Shown here one piece after another: positions 38,227 to 45,671 of a stretch of 64,000 nt of DNA (position 1 is the first letter of the stretch; the number at the start of each line of letters is the position of its first letter). This stretch comes from Romboutsia lituseburensis (GTDB taxonomy: Bacteria > Bacillota > Clostridia > Peptostreptococcales > Peptostreptococcaceae). The notes under the pieces are model-generated. The model was not told the origin of the DNA. It saw only the letters and a list, made by a program, of their open reading frames with translations, and searched no databases. The stretch is from positions 1,488,001-1,552,000 of the forward strand of contig NZ_JANQBQ010000001.1 in NCBI RefSeq assembly GCF_024723825.1. Direction: 5' to 3'. A program made the position numbers and the translations under genes.

Positions 38227-38898
38227 ATGACTTCTTTTGATTCAAATAGATATAGAAAAATAGCATTTTATTATAAAGATTTAGGAGAAAAAAAACTTTT
38301 GAAAAGATCTGTATCTAATCTTAATATAGATAAAAGAGTTTTTCTTTATTACTCTAAATATAGCAACGTGCCAATATGCGCATTACCTAGGATAAAATTT
38401 GTTTTATCTTCTAGATCTGGTTTTTTATCATTTTGCTATAATTTTTTTACATTTGTAAACTCTAATGAAAATTGTATAATTATAAGTCCTTCTTCTATAT
38501 CATCTATAGCTAAATTTGTTATTTCACACGAAGTTGGTCATATACTTGATCCAGATATCTATAAGTCAAAAGAAGAATATACTTTAATTTTATCAAATCT
38601 TATTGATAAACTAGTTGAATATAATATTGATATAGATACAAATGACTTTCATAAAGGAAATATACCTATCGAACTAGAATCTTGCGTGATTGATCTAAAA
38701 AAAAATTTAATAAATAGAGAATCTAAAGCCTGGGATATTGCTAAAACTATAGTTAATTTTGAAAACCCTAAGGAAGAGTTTTTGTTTAATAAGATGAAAG
38801 AATATGCATTAGCTACTTATAATTTTGGAAATCTTAAAAATATTGTTAAAGAGCACCATCTTGATATTTTCTTTAAGCGTAGACAGTACTCAGCTTAA
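38227..38898 (+). CDS. Putative zinc metallopeptidase (HEVGH), family uncertain
   Basis: This 223-residue protein has a zinc-protease motif FVISHEVGHILDPD near residue 103 (HExxH), in a setting like that of ImmA/IrrE-type (DUF955) peptidases. A third zinc ligand is not obvious. The N-terminal 95 residues and C-terminal 80 residues match nothing I recognise. It stands alone on the plus strand behind TATAAT and a good ribosome-binding site, and no XRE-type regulator, the usual IrrE/ImmA partner, is adjacent. Confidence 0.7.
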   Translation: MTSFDSNRYRKIAFYYKDLGEKKLLKRSVSNLNIDKRVFLYYSKYSNVPICALPRIKFVLSSRSGFLSFCYNFFTFVNSNENCIIISPSSISSIAKFVISHEVGHILDPDIYKSKEEYTLILSNLIDKLVEYNIDIDTNDFHKGNIPIELESCVIDLKKNLINRESKAWDIAKTIVNFENPKEEFLFNKMKEYALATYNFGNLKNIVKEHHLDIFFKRRQYSA

Positions 38899-38905
38899 AT
38901 CATCT

Positions 38906-38955
38906 AAAAAAAGTGTCTCAATTAATGATTAAAATCATTGAGAGACACTTTTTTT
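38906..38955. terminator. Bidirectional terminator between metallopeptidase gene and methyltransferase operon
   Basis: AAAAAAAGTGTCTC and GAGACACTTTTTTT form the outer stem and AATGATT/AATCATT an inner one. Genes converge here; the stop of the last operon gene lies in the stem. Confidence 0.88.
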
Positions 38956-39826
38956 AATTAATTTTAATTTTATAAATTAAAGGCTTATCTAATATATGAG
39001 GAGTTTTTTTCATACAATTATGTCCTATAAAAAGATTCTCTTCATTTTTATTTTCTAATAAAATATATATAGCCTCTCCATATTTTAAATCTGAATCATA
39101 TTTAATCTCCTCAACTTCCAATTTTTCATAGCTTTGCAAACTTGTAGAGACCTTTCCACAAAGGTGTATTACACTACTATTTATAGAGTTATTTAGTTTC
39201 TCTAGAGTCCTTATTGTTGTATTTCCTACTATTTCTTTATATACTTTAGGTCCTACTATTTCAATTGATGACATTGGATCACTATAAGAAATTATATCTG
39301 CATCATTCTCTATTGCTTTTTTTGCATATTCAACTATATTATTTTCTATTTTATCGAGAATATTTTCTATGGTAGATTTATCTTTTCTCAAAGCTTTATA
39401 AATATATTTAGAATCTATTAATAAAGCTAAAATTGTAAAAGGACCACATATATTTAATACCACTGTTTCTCCTTTGCTTTTTAAAATAGAAATAGAATTT
39501 AAAACTTCTTTAATTCTTCCTCTTTCTAAGTTTATATTTTCTATGTTTAATAATTCATTTATATCTTTATATGCATAATTGCTTATTCTAGGGCAGTTTT
39601 CTTCATCACCCAACTTTATATTAGCGCCCATTGCTTCAGCTTCAACAGTAGTACAAAATGGAACTTTACATAAACTATCATTTTTATATAATTTTAATTT
39701 TTGTGATATATAAGCTATGTCTTTTGAGTTTGTATGTATTTGTGGAAATTTCAAATCAGTATTATCTATAATATCTATAGGTATATTTTCATTATCATTT
39801 TGATTGCATTTAAATATATTTTTCAT
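38954..39826 (-). CDS. Short divergent UroD-fold methyltransferase homologue
   Basis: This 290-residue protein matches the middle of the second UroD-fold protein in the operon: KVPFCTTVEAEAMGANIKLGDEENCPRI aligns with VPFCMTVEAECMGADVYMGTKVTEPRV there. The putative zinc ligands are kept: IHLCGKVS and, near the end, GHNCMKKTP. But the first 60 or so residues are unlike the paralogues, missing the TPKER/VDR-PC start, and the C-terminal third is shortened. It may be a degenerate copy, a specialised partner or an inactive regulator subunit. It is the last gene of the operon, 48 bases after the COG0523 gene. Confidence 0.7.
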   Translation of the reverse strand: MKNIFKCNQNDNENIPIDIIDNTDLKFPQIHTNSKDIAYISQKLKLYKNDSLCKVPFCTTVEAEAMGANIKLGDEENCPRISNYAYKDINELLNIENINLERGRIKEVLNSISILKSKGETVVLNICGPFTILALLIDSKYIYKALRKDKSTIENILDKIENNIVEYAKKAIENDADIISYSDPMSSIEIVGPKVYKEIVGNTTIRTLEKLNNSINSSVIHLCGKVSTSLQSYEKLEVEEIKYDSDLKYGEAIYILLENKNEENLFIGHNCMKKTPHILDKPLIYKIKIN

Positions 39827-39874
39827 AGCTTTCTCCTAATAAAAATTTGATTTGCTTAAGCCACTACATTAGCT

Positions 39875-40816
39875 CTATGCTTTATAGCGCCCACGAATTC
39901 GTACCTTATTTAAAATTTTTATGAGTTTTTCTTTTTCTAGTTTTTTTCCTATAATACACATTTTTGAATTAGTATCTACATCGCTATTACAAATATCCAG
40001 AATTCCATTTACATAATTAAATTCCAAAACATTTCCTGATAAAGTTTTAAAAAAACCTTTTGCTCTTATTATTTCACCATATTCTTTATTTTTAAAATTA
40101 TCAAATAGCTCTTTCAGTTTTTCTACGTCTTTAATTTTAAAATCTGAAAAAGATATAGTACTTATTTCATTCATACTTAAATCAATACTTTCATATTTAT
40201 TTTCTTTATTTTTATATTTTAAGCTATTTAGATTGCATTCATTTTTAAGGTTTTTTATCGAAATTTTATCCCAATCTTCAATTAATATGTTTAAGTTTTT
40301 ATCTAATTGTTTTAAAGAGTTTGTAATATTATTTATTTCATTTTGTTTTAAATTTTTCGTTTTACTAAGTAATATTAAATTAGCATTTAAAATTTGGTCC
40401 TCAAAAAATTCTCCAAAGCTATCTATGTAATCAAAATAATTTATAGCATCTAATACAGTTATCAAAGAACTTATTTTACAATTTGCTTTAATTTCTTCAC
40501 TACTAACCATAGATACTATTTCATTTAACATCGCCACTCCTGTTGGCTCTATAATTATCCTTTCAGGATTAAAGTCATTAATTACCTTTAAAATAGTATC
40601 TTTAAAATTTAGTTTCATGCTACAGCATATGCAACCATTTTGAAGTTCTATTATTTCGAGTCCATCTTTTTTTATAATATCCTTATCTATACCGATTTTC
40701 CCAAATTCATTTTCTATAACAACTATTTTTTCATTTTTATAAGCTTCTAAATATTTTTTAATTAATGTTGTCTTTCCCGATCCTAAAAAACCTGAAACTA
40801 TATCTAAATCTATCAT
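39875..40816 (-). CDS. COG0523 (CobW/YjiA-type) metal-chaperone GTPase
   Basis: It has a P-loop SGFLGSGKTTLIKKYL at the N-terminus, the ENEFGKIGID switch and the metal-binding ELQNGCICCSMK (CxCC), followed by the EPTGVA motif. The C-terminal CobW domain is short. COG0523 proteins deliver metals, mostly zinc, or serve cobalamin metabolism, using GTP. Its place between the reductive activator and a methyltransferase suggests metal loading of the zinc-dependent UroD-fold proteins or care of the corrinoid. It is unusual in such operons. It starts 11 bases after the activator gene. Confidence 0.85.
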   Translation of the reverse strand: MIDLDIVSGFLGSGKTTLIKKYLEAYKNEKIVVIENEFGKIGIDKDIIKKDGLEIIELQNGCICCSMKLNFKDTILKVINDFNPERIIIEPTGVAMLNEIVSMVSSEEIKANCKISSLITVLDAINYFDYIDSFGEFFEDQILNANLILLSKTKNLKQNEINNITNSLKQLDKNLNILIEDWDKISIKNLKNECNLNSLKYKNKENKYESIDLSMNEISTISFSDFKIKDVEKLKELFDNFKNKEYGEIIRAKGFFKTLSGNVLEFNYVNGILDICNSDVDTNSKMCIIGKKLEKEKLIKILNKVRIRGRYKA

Positions 40817-40827
40817 TTATTTCACCT

Positions 40828-42621
40828 TTAGAACTTTAAACAATCTGTAAAAAGTCTTTCATATCCTTCTTCTGTTGATAATTCACAATAACTTATATCC
40901 ATTGCAATTTTCTCCATCTCATATCTTACATCCCTAGAAAGCAATGTCATTATAGCTCCTGTTTTTGAAGAGTTTCCTATGTACTTAATTTTATCTTTAA
41001 GCTCCTTAGGTATAATACCTACTCCAACTAAGCTATCAACACTAAGATGCTTACCAAATTGACCTGCAATAATAACTTCATCTAAACTTTTTATATCTAT
41101 ATCCATAGTTTTCAATAAAGCATAAAATCCAGATAATATAGCACCCTTAGCTAATTGTACTTGTCTTATATCTTCCTGAGTTATTGCCAATATTGGATTG
41201 TTAATATCTAACATAAATTTTCTCTTTTTATTTTCATCTACTATATTTTCACTTAGGTGTTTTAAGGTATCATCATTTTCAATAGATTCTCTTTTTTGTA
41301 TTCGCCCTGTTTTGCCTATAATTTTTAGTCTAGCCATTTCACTTATAGCATCTATTATTCCACTACCACATATACCTTTAGCTTGTTTGTTTCCTATTAC
41401 TTTCTTTTCTATTAAATCACCAATTTTTATATTTTCAATAGCTCCATCTCCCGCTCTCATTCCACAACTTATATTCATTCCTTCTAATGCTGGCCCTGCC
41501 GCACATGAACATGACGTTAGGTTTGATTTTTTAGATAAAACTATCTCTCCATTTGTACCTATATCTATAAATAAAATATTTTTATCCGTTTTTTGCAAAT
41601 TGCAGACACAAACTCCCGCTACAATATCAGCACCAATGTAACTTGATACACCAGGTAATAAATAAACTTTGCCAAATGAAGATATACTTATTCCTAAATC
41701 ATTTGCATTTATACTTTTGCCGCTTAAAAATACAGGTGAATATGGTGCTCTTCCTATTGATTCTGGATTAATTTTAATAAGTGTGTGCATCATTGTTGTG
41801 TTTGCTGCTACAGCTAATTCATATATATTTTCTTTCTTTATATTATTTTTTTCACATAGCTTATTTATTAAATCATTTATACAATCTATTAATACTTTAT
41901 TTAATATATCAAGCCCATTTTCATTAATTTTACAAAAGTTTATTCTTGATAAAACATCTAATCCATATTCTTTTTGAGGATTTATATCACTTTCACAATC
42001 AATTTCGCATTGTTTATTTAAGTCTATAAGAGATGCAACTACTGTTGTTGTTCCTATATCTAAAGCCACTGAGTATAAATGCTCACTAGTATCTCTACAT
42101 TCTATTCCGATTAATTTATCATCTAAATATATAACGCTACATTCATCATTTTCAAAAATATTTGGTAAATTTTTTAAAACTTGGTAATTGTTATTTATTT
42201 TTATCCCTTGAGCATTTAAAATATTTTCTAATGATAAATTATTTTCTAACGTGGGTTTATTTAATTTATATACCTTTTTTGTAAGAACTGGCGATTTTTT
42301 AAAATCAGGCATATACCCTTCTGTTAATATTTTATGTTTTTCTATTTCATTGTTTATAAATTCTACTTTTAAATCTCCTTTTGGATATACTAAACACCCT
42401 AATCTTATATTATTTCTTATCTCTTCTTCATTTAAAAATTTTAATTCTTCTTGTGCCAAATCATTTATATTTCCATCTATTATTTTTATTTTACATTTGC
42501 CACAAGTTCCTTTTCCTCCGCAGGGGCTTTCCATTCCTAAATTATTTTCTTGTATTATACTTAAAAGACTTTTTCCTTGTGTAAATTTATATTGTTTATT
42601 GTTTATATGTAAATAATTCAT
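40828..42621 (-). CDS. RACo-like ASKHA reductive activator of corrinoid proteins (DUF4445)
   Basis: An N-terminal [2Fe-2S] ferredoxin domain has ESPCGGKGTCGKCKI and a fourth cysteine in RLGCLV near residue 75. A linker leads to the ASKHA ATPase: ALDIGTTTVVASLID near residue 190, AAGPALEGMNISCGMRAG, and IAGQFGKHLSVDSL near the end. Such proteins use ATP and low-potential electrons to reduce inactive Co(II) corrinoid back to Co(I). Its 597 residues are typical. It follows the second methyltransferase by 12 bases and serves the B12 protein encoded two genes upstream. Confidence 0.92.
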   Translation of the reverse strand: MNYLHINNKQYKFTQGKSLLSIIQENNLGMESPCGGKGTCGKCKIKIIDGNINDLAQEELKFLNEEEIRNNIRLGCLVYPKGDLKVEFINNEIEKHKILTEGYMPDFKKSPVLTKKVYKLNKPTLENNLSLENILNAQGIKINNNYQVLKNLPNIFENDECSVIYLDDKLIGIECRDTSEHLYSVALDIGTTTVVASLIDLNKQCEIDCESDINPQKEYGLDVLSRINFCKINENGLDILNKVLIDCINDLINKLCEKNNIKKENIYELAVAANTTMMHTLIKINPESIGRAPYSPVFLSGKSINANDLGISISSFGKVYLLPGVSSYIGADIVAGVCVCNLQKTDKNILFIDIGTNGEIVLSKKSNLTSCSCAAGPALEGMNISCGMRAGDGAIENIKIGDLIEKKVIGNKQAKGICGSGIIDAISEMARLKIIGKTGRIQKRESIENDDTLKHLSENIVDENKKRKFMLDINNPILAITQEDIRQVQLAKGAILSGFYALLKTMDIDIKSLDEVIIAGQFGKHLSVDSLVGVGIIPKELKDKIKYIGNSSKTGAIMTLLSRDVRYEMEKIAMDISYCELSTEEGYERLFTDCLKF

Positions 42622-42633
42622 ATGTACCTCTTT

Positions 42634-43653
42634 TTAATTACTATATTGTTTTGCACATTCTACTAAAACCTTTATATTATTTAGCTTACTTCTTACCCCT
42701 ATTCCACAAGCTGGAGATAATATATCTACTCCACTATTTAAGCATTGATTAGAAATATTTTTTAAACTTTCTTCAGTTCCATTTTCAATTGCAAATGTGC
42801 TCACATTACCCATAATAATTTTTCCATGTACATTTTCAACAACTTGTTTTGCATTTGTTATAGAGTCAAAGCTTATTGCATCACTATGTAAATCATTTAA
42901 TTCATTATATATACTTTTCAATTTTCCGCATATATGTATAATAGTTCCACCTTGTGCATAAGGCTTTAAGTTATCTATTATTTTATTTAAATATGGAGTT
43001 GCAAATTCATTAAATGTTTTAGCTCCTAATATCTCTCCTGTACCACTTGGATCTGATATTGTTAAAACATCGGCTCCAGCTTGTAATTGTGCTTTACCAA
43101 ATTCTATAAGATTTTCTGTAACAAAGTCCATAAATTCATGTGCTTCATTTTTTTTCTTTCTTAGCTCTTTGTAGTATGTCATAGGTTCCATAAGAGAAGA
43201 TGCTAAACTTACTGGTCCTGTTAAGTTGGCTACAATTGGAATATCATTATTTTTTTCTTTTAGAATTTTTATAGCATCTATTACTGTTTTTGCTCTTGCC
43301 GTATTTACATCAATTTGTTTTAATTCTATCCAATTCGAAACAGATTCTATTGGGTATTTTACAACTCTAGGCTCCGTGACTTTAGTCCCCATATATACAT
43401 CAGCCCCCATACATTCTGCTTCTACAGTCATGCAAAATGGAACTCCAAAATTTTCAAATCCACCATTTTTGTACATTCCTAGCGTTAAATTTGCCATCAT
43501 TTCTGAATCACTATGGGCCATTGGCCAAAATACATTTTCAATGTCCATAATGTCTTCTACTATCATATTCATCATCCCACCAGGACATATACATGGTTTT
43601 CTATCTACCTTTTCACCCTTTAAAACTTTATATAGTCTTTCTTTTTCAGTCAT
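42634..43653 (-). CDS. UroD-fold corrinoid methyltransferase (MtaA/MtbA-type)
   Basis: This 339-residue (beta/alpha)8 barrel protein is of the uroporphyrinogen decarboxylase superfamily. It starts TEKERLYKVLKGEKVDRKPCICPGG and has GVPFCMTVEAECMGADVYMG, ADVLTISDPSGTGEILG, IIHICGKLKSIY (zinc His and Cys, near residue 238) and SPACGIGV (third ligand, near residue 314). In this family zinc activates a thiol or the substrate while the methyl group moves to or from cobalt. Its ATG overlaps the stop of the B12-protein gene (TAATG), so equal production of the two is likely. Substrate unknown. Confidence 0.85.
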   Translation of the reverse strand: MTEKERLYKVLKGEKVDRKPCICPGGMMNMIVEDIMDIENVFWPMAHSDSEMMANLTLGMYKNGGFENFGVPFCMTVEAECMGADVYMGTKVTEPRVVKYPIESVSNWIELKQIDVNTARAKTVIDAIKILKEKNNDIPIVANLTGPVSLASSLMEPMTYYKELRKKKNEAHEFMDFVTENLIEFGKAQLQAGADVLTISDPSGTGEILGAKTFNEFATPYLNKIIDNLKPYAQGGTIIHICGKLKSIYNELNDLHSDAISFDSITNAKQVVENVHGKIIMGNVSTFAIENGTEESLKNISNQCLNSGVDILSPACGIGVRSKLNNIKVLVECAKQYSN

Positions 43654-44330
43654 TATACCACCTCTTTTATAGTGGCTTTTTTCTTATTTATTAATTCTTT
43701 CGCAAGTTTAGAAGCCTTAGATGCCTCATGTGCATATCCATCCGCACCTATTTTATTTGCAAAACTTTGAGATATAGGTCCTCCACCTACCATAACTACA
43801 AATTCATCTCTTATATCTTCTTCTTTTAGCATATTTATTATTTTTTGCATATTATCCATAGTTGTTGTCATAAGTGTTGATAATCCAATTAAATCAGCAT
43901 TTAACTCTTTTGCTTTATTTATAAATTCCTCACAAGGAACATCTCTACCTAAATCATATACTTCAAATCCAGAGGTCTCTAACATTATCTTAAATAAGTT
44001 TTTTCCTATATCATGAGTATCTCCTTCTACAACTCCAACTACTGCTTTATATGAATCTTTTGTTGAATCTTTTTTTAGATGTGGCTTTAGTATATTAATG
44101 CCTTCATACATAGCATCTGAACATAATAGAAGCTCTGGTATATAATACTCTTCTTCTTCATATAACTTACCTGCTTCTTCCATACCTGCTGCTAATCCTT
44201 TTGATATACCTTCATATGCTTCAAATTCATTTTCTACATATTCGTTTGCTATATCTATTACTTCTTCGTCTTCCATTTCTACAACACAACTTGCTAGTTT
44301 CTTTAATAGTTCTTCTTTTAAATTTGACAT
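43653..44330 (-). CDS. B12-binding corrinoid protein of a methyltransferase system
   Basis: This 225-residue protein has a four-helix cap (residues 1-90) and a cobalamin-binding Rossmann domain. The lower-ligand motif GDTHDIGKNLFKIML (DxHxxG, histidine near residue 105) is followed by GLSTLMTTTMDNM and VMVGGGPIS, the other base-off cobalamin contacts. It is the methyl carrier between the methyltransferases on either side of it. It starts 13 bases after the first methyltransferase gene. Confidence 0.93.
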   Translation of the reverse strand: MSNLKEELLKKLASCVVEMEDEEVIDIANEYVENEFEAYEGISKGLAAGMEEAGKLYEEEEYYIPELLLCSDAMYEGINILKPHLKKDSTKDSYKAVVGVVEGDTHDIGKNLFKIMLETSGFEVYDLGRDVPCEEFINKAKELNADLIGLSTLMTTTMDNMQKIINMLKEEDIRDEFVVMVGGGPISQSFANKIGADGYAHEASKASKLAKELINKKKATIKEVV

Positions 44331-44342
44331 TTATATCTCCCC

Positions 44343-45416
44343 TTACAATTCATTTATATTTACTTTACTTGATCCAAATATTCTTGCTGCATCCATAAGA
44401 GCTATTATATTTTTGGGATCTGTTCCTATTGGAACATCACAACCTGTACTTAGTACAAATCCTCTTTGGCTATCGTGTGCCTTAACTATACATTCTCTTG
44501 CTTCTTTATATACATCTTCTATACTACCTCTTAACATTGTTTCAACAGGGTCTACATTTCCGATTACGCATACTTTATCTCCATATGCTTCTTTTAACTC
44601 GCCTATATCATCAACATTATCTAAGCTTAAATTAGATATACCTATATCTACCATATGCCCCCATACTTTTTTTGTTTTTCCACATATATGAAGAGTTGAC
44701 CCTCCGCCTGTTCTTTCTATAATCCTATCCATACATCTTTTTAAATACGGTTTAGCAAATTCTTCAAAATTTCTTGAACTTATCATTGTACAAGATGCAT
44801 TTGGTTCTGCAATTCCTGGAGTTAAACCTATATCGCAAGCTGCATCTATGTAATTTAAAACACTTTGAGTTGAAATTTCTAAAAGTTGATGGGCCATTTC
44901 TTTATTTTTAGTTAAATCTCTTAAAAACTTATCTGTTCCTCTTAAAAATGAAGCTACTGTGAAAGGCCCTCCTACTGATGTTCCTACACCGACTTCATTA
45001 TCTAACTTATCTTTAGTTATTTTAAGCGCTTCTAAAAAATAATGTATTCTGCCGTCTTTATAAGGATCTATAGGGCTTAATTTTCCTATTTCACTATAAT
45101 CATTTATTGCTGGTCTGTTAATATAAGGTGTGTTATTTAAAGGAAACATAACTTCACTTCCCATGGCCTCTGGTATTCCTTGAAGCCCCGGTCCAAAGCC
45201 TATACTATCTGGCCTAAATGTTTCAAAACTTTTTACAGCTACATCTACAAGCACATCTATAGAATGATTATAATCATATATTGTATGACCAAATGTAGGC
45301 GCAACGCTTTCCCCAAGAAAAGGTGAACATGGTATTCTATCAATTGCTTTTCCTTCTCCAAAAGCTTTCATTCTTTCTTTTGGAGTCATTTCATCTTTAT
45401 TTATTATATATTTCAT
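44343..45416 (-). CDS. UroD-fold corrinoid methyltransferase, first gene of operon
   Basis: This protein of about 357 residues is paralogous to the one at 42634. Motifs: DEMTPKERMKAFGEGKAIDRIPCSPF, LHICGKTKKVW (near residue 242) and LSTGCDVPIGTDP (near residue 325) for zinc, and GNVDPVETMLRG near the end. It may be the substrate-specific enzyme (MT1), with the second paralogue acting as MT2, or the reverse. The frame is open 11 codons upstream, but the ATG at 45416 has GGGGAGA properly placed. A promoter with TTGAAT/TAAAAT lies about 45 bases upstream. Confidence 0.85.
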   Translation of the reverse strand: MKYIINKDEMTPKERMKAFGEGKAIDRIPCSPFLGESVAPTFGHTIYDYNHSIDVLVDVAVKSFETFRPDSIGFGPGLQGIPEAMGSEVMFPLNNTPYINRPAINDYSEIGKLSPIDPYKDGRIHYFLEALKITKDKLDNEVGVGTSVGGPFTVASFLRGTDKFLRDLTKNKEMAHQLLEISTQSVLNYIDAACDIGLTPGIAEPNASCTMISSRNFEEFAKPYLKRCMDRIIERTGGGSTLHICGKTKKVWGHMVDIGISNLSLDNVDDIGELKEAYGDKVCVIGNVDPVETMLRGSIEDVYKEARECIVKAHDSQRGFVLSTGCDVPIGTDPKNIIALMDAARIFGSSKVNINEL

Positions 45417-45459
45417 ACATTTCTCCCCTTTTTTTATAGAACGTCTCAATTCAGAGCAT

Positions 45460-45488
45460 ATTTTACAGTATTAAGTATAAATATTCAA
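45460..45488 (-). promoter_or_regulatory. Likely promoter of the corrinoid methyltransferase operon
   Basis: On the minus strand TTGAAT and TAAAAT are 17 bases apart, with the predicted start about 35-40 bases before the first gene. I see no sigma-54 type site or riboswitch in the 220-base gap. Confidence 0.5.
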
Positions 45489-45636
45489 ATAGTTATATTC
45501 TATAAAATAAGTTGTATGTATCAATTATTTCTATACATTTTATTAGTTACATAATATTTCATTTTTACCTTAATTTAATAAATTAAATACTCTATTTATC
45601 ACTAATAATACTTTAAAATATTTACTATAATTAAAT

Positions 45637-45669
45637 AAAAAAGCTAACATTAGATATGTTAGCTTTTTT
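45637..45669 (-). terminator. Intrinsic terminator of the autolysin gene
   Basis: AAAAAAGCTAACAT and ATGTTAGCTTTTTT pair with a 5-base loop just after the autolysin stop. Confidence 0.9.
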
Positions 45670-45671
45670 TA

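Noticed and set aside
41198-42616. Several plus-strand frames of 67-147 codons inside the activator gene
   Set aside because: They are antisense to strong, motif-bearing coding sequence and have no start signals.
42634-45416. Calling the UroD-fold proteins uroporphyrinogen decarboxylase (hemE)
   Set aside because: They sit with a B12 carrier and a reductive activator and have the zinc-ligand HxC...C pattern of corrinoid methyltransferases, with no heme genes nearby.
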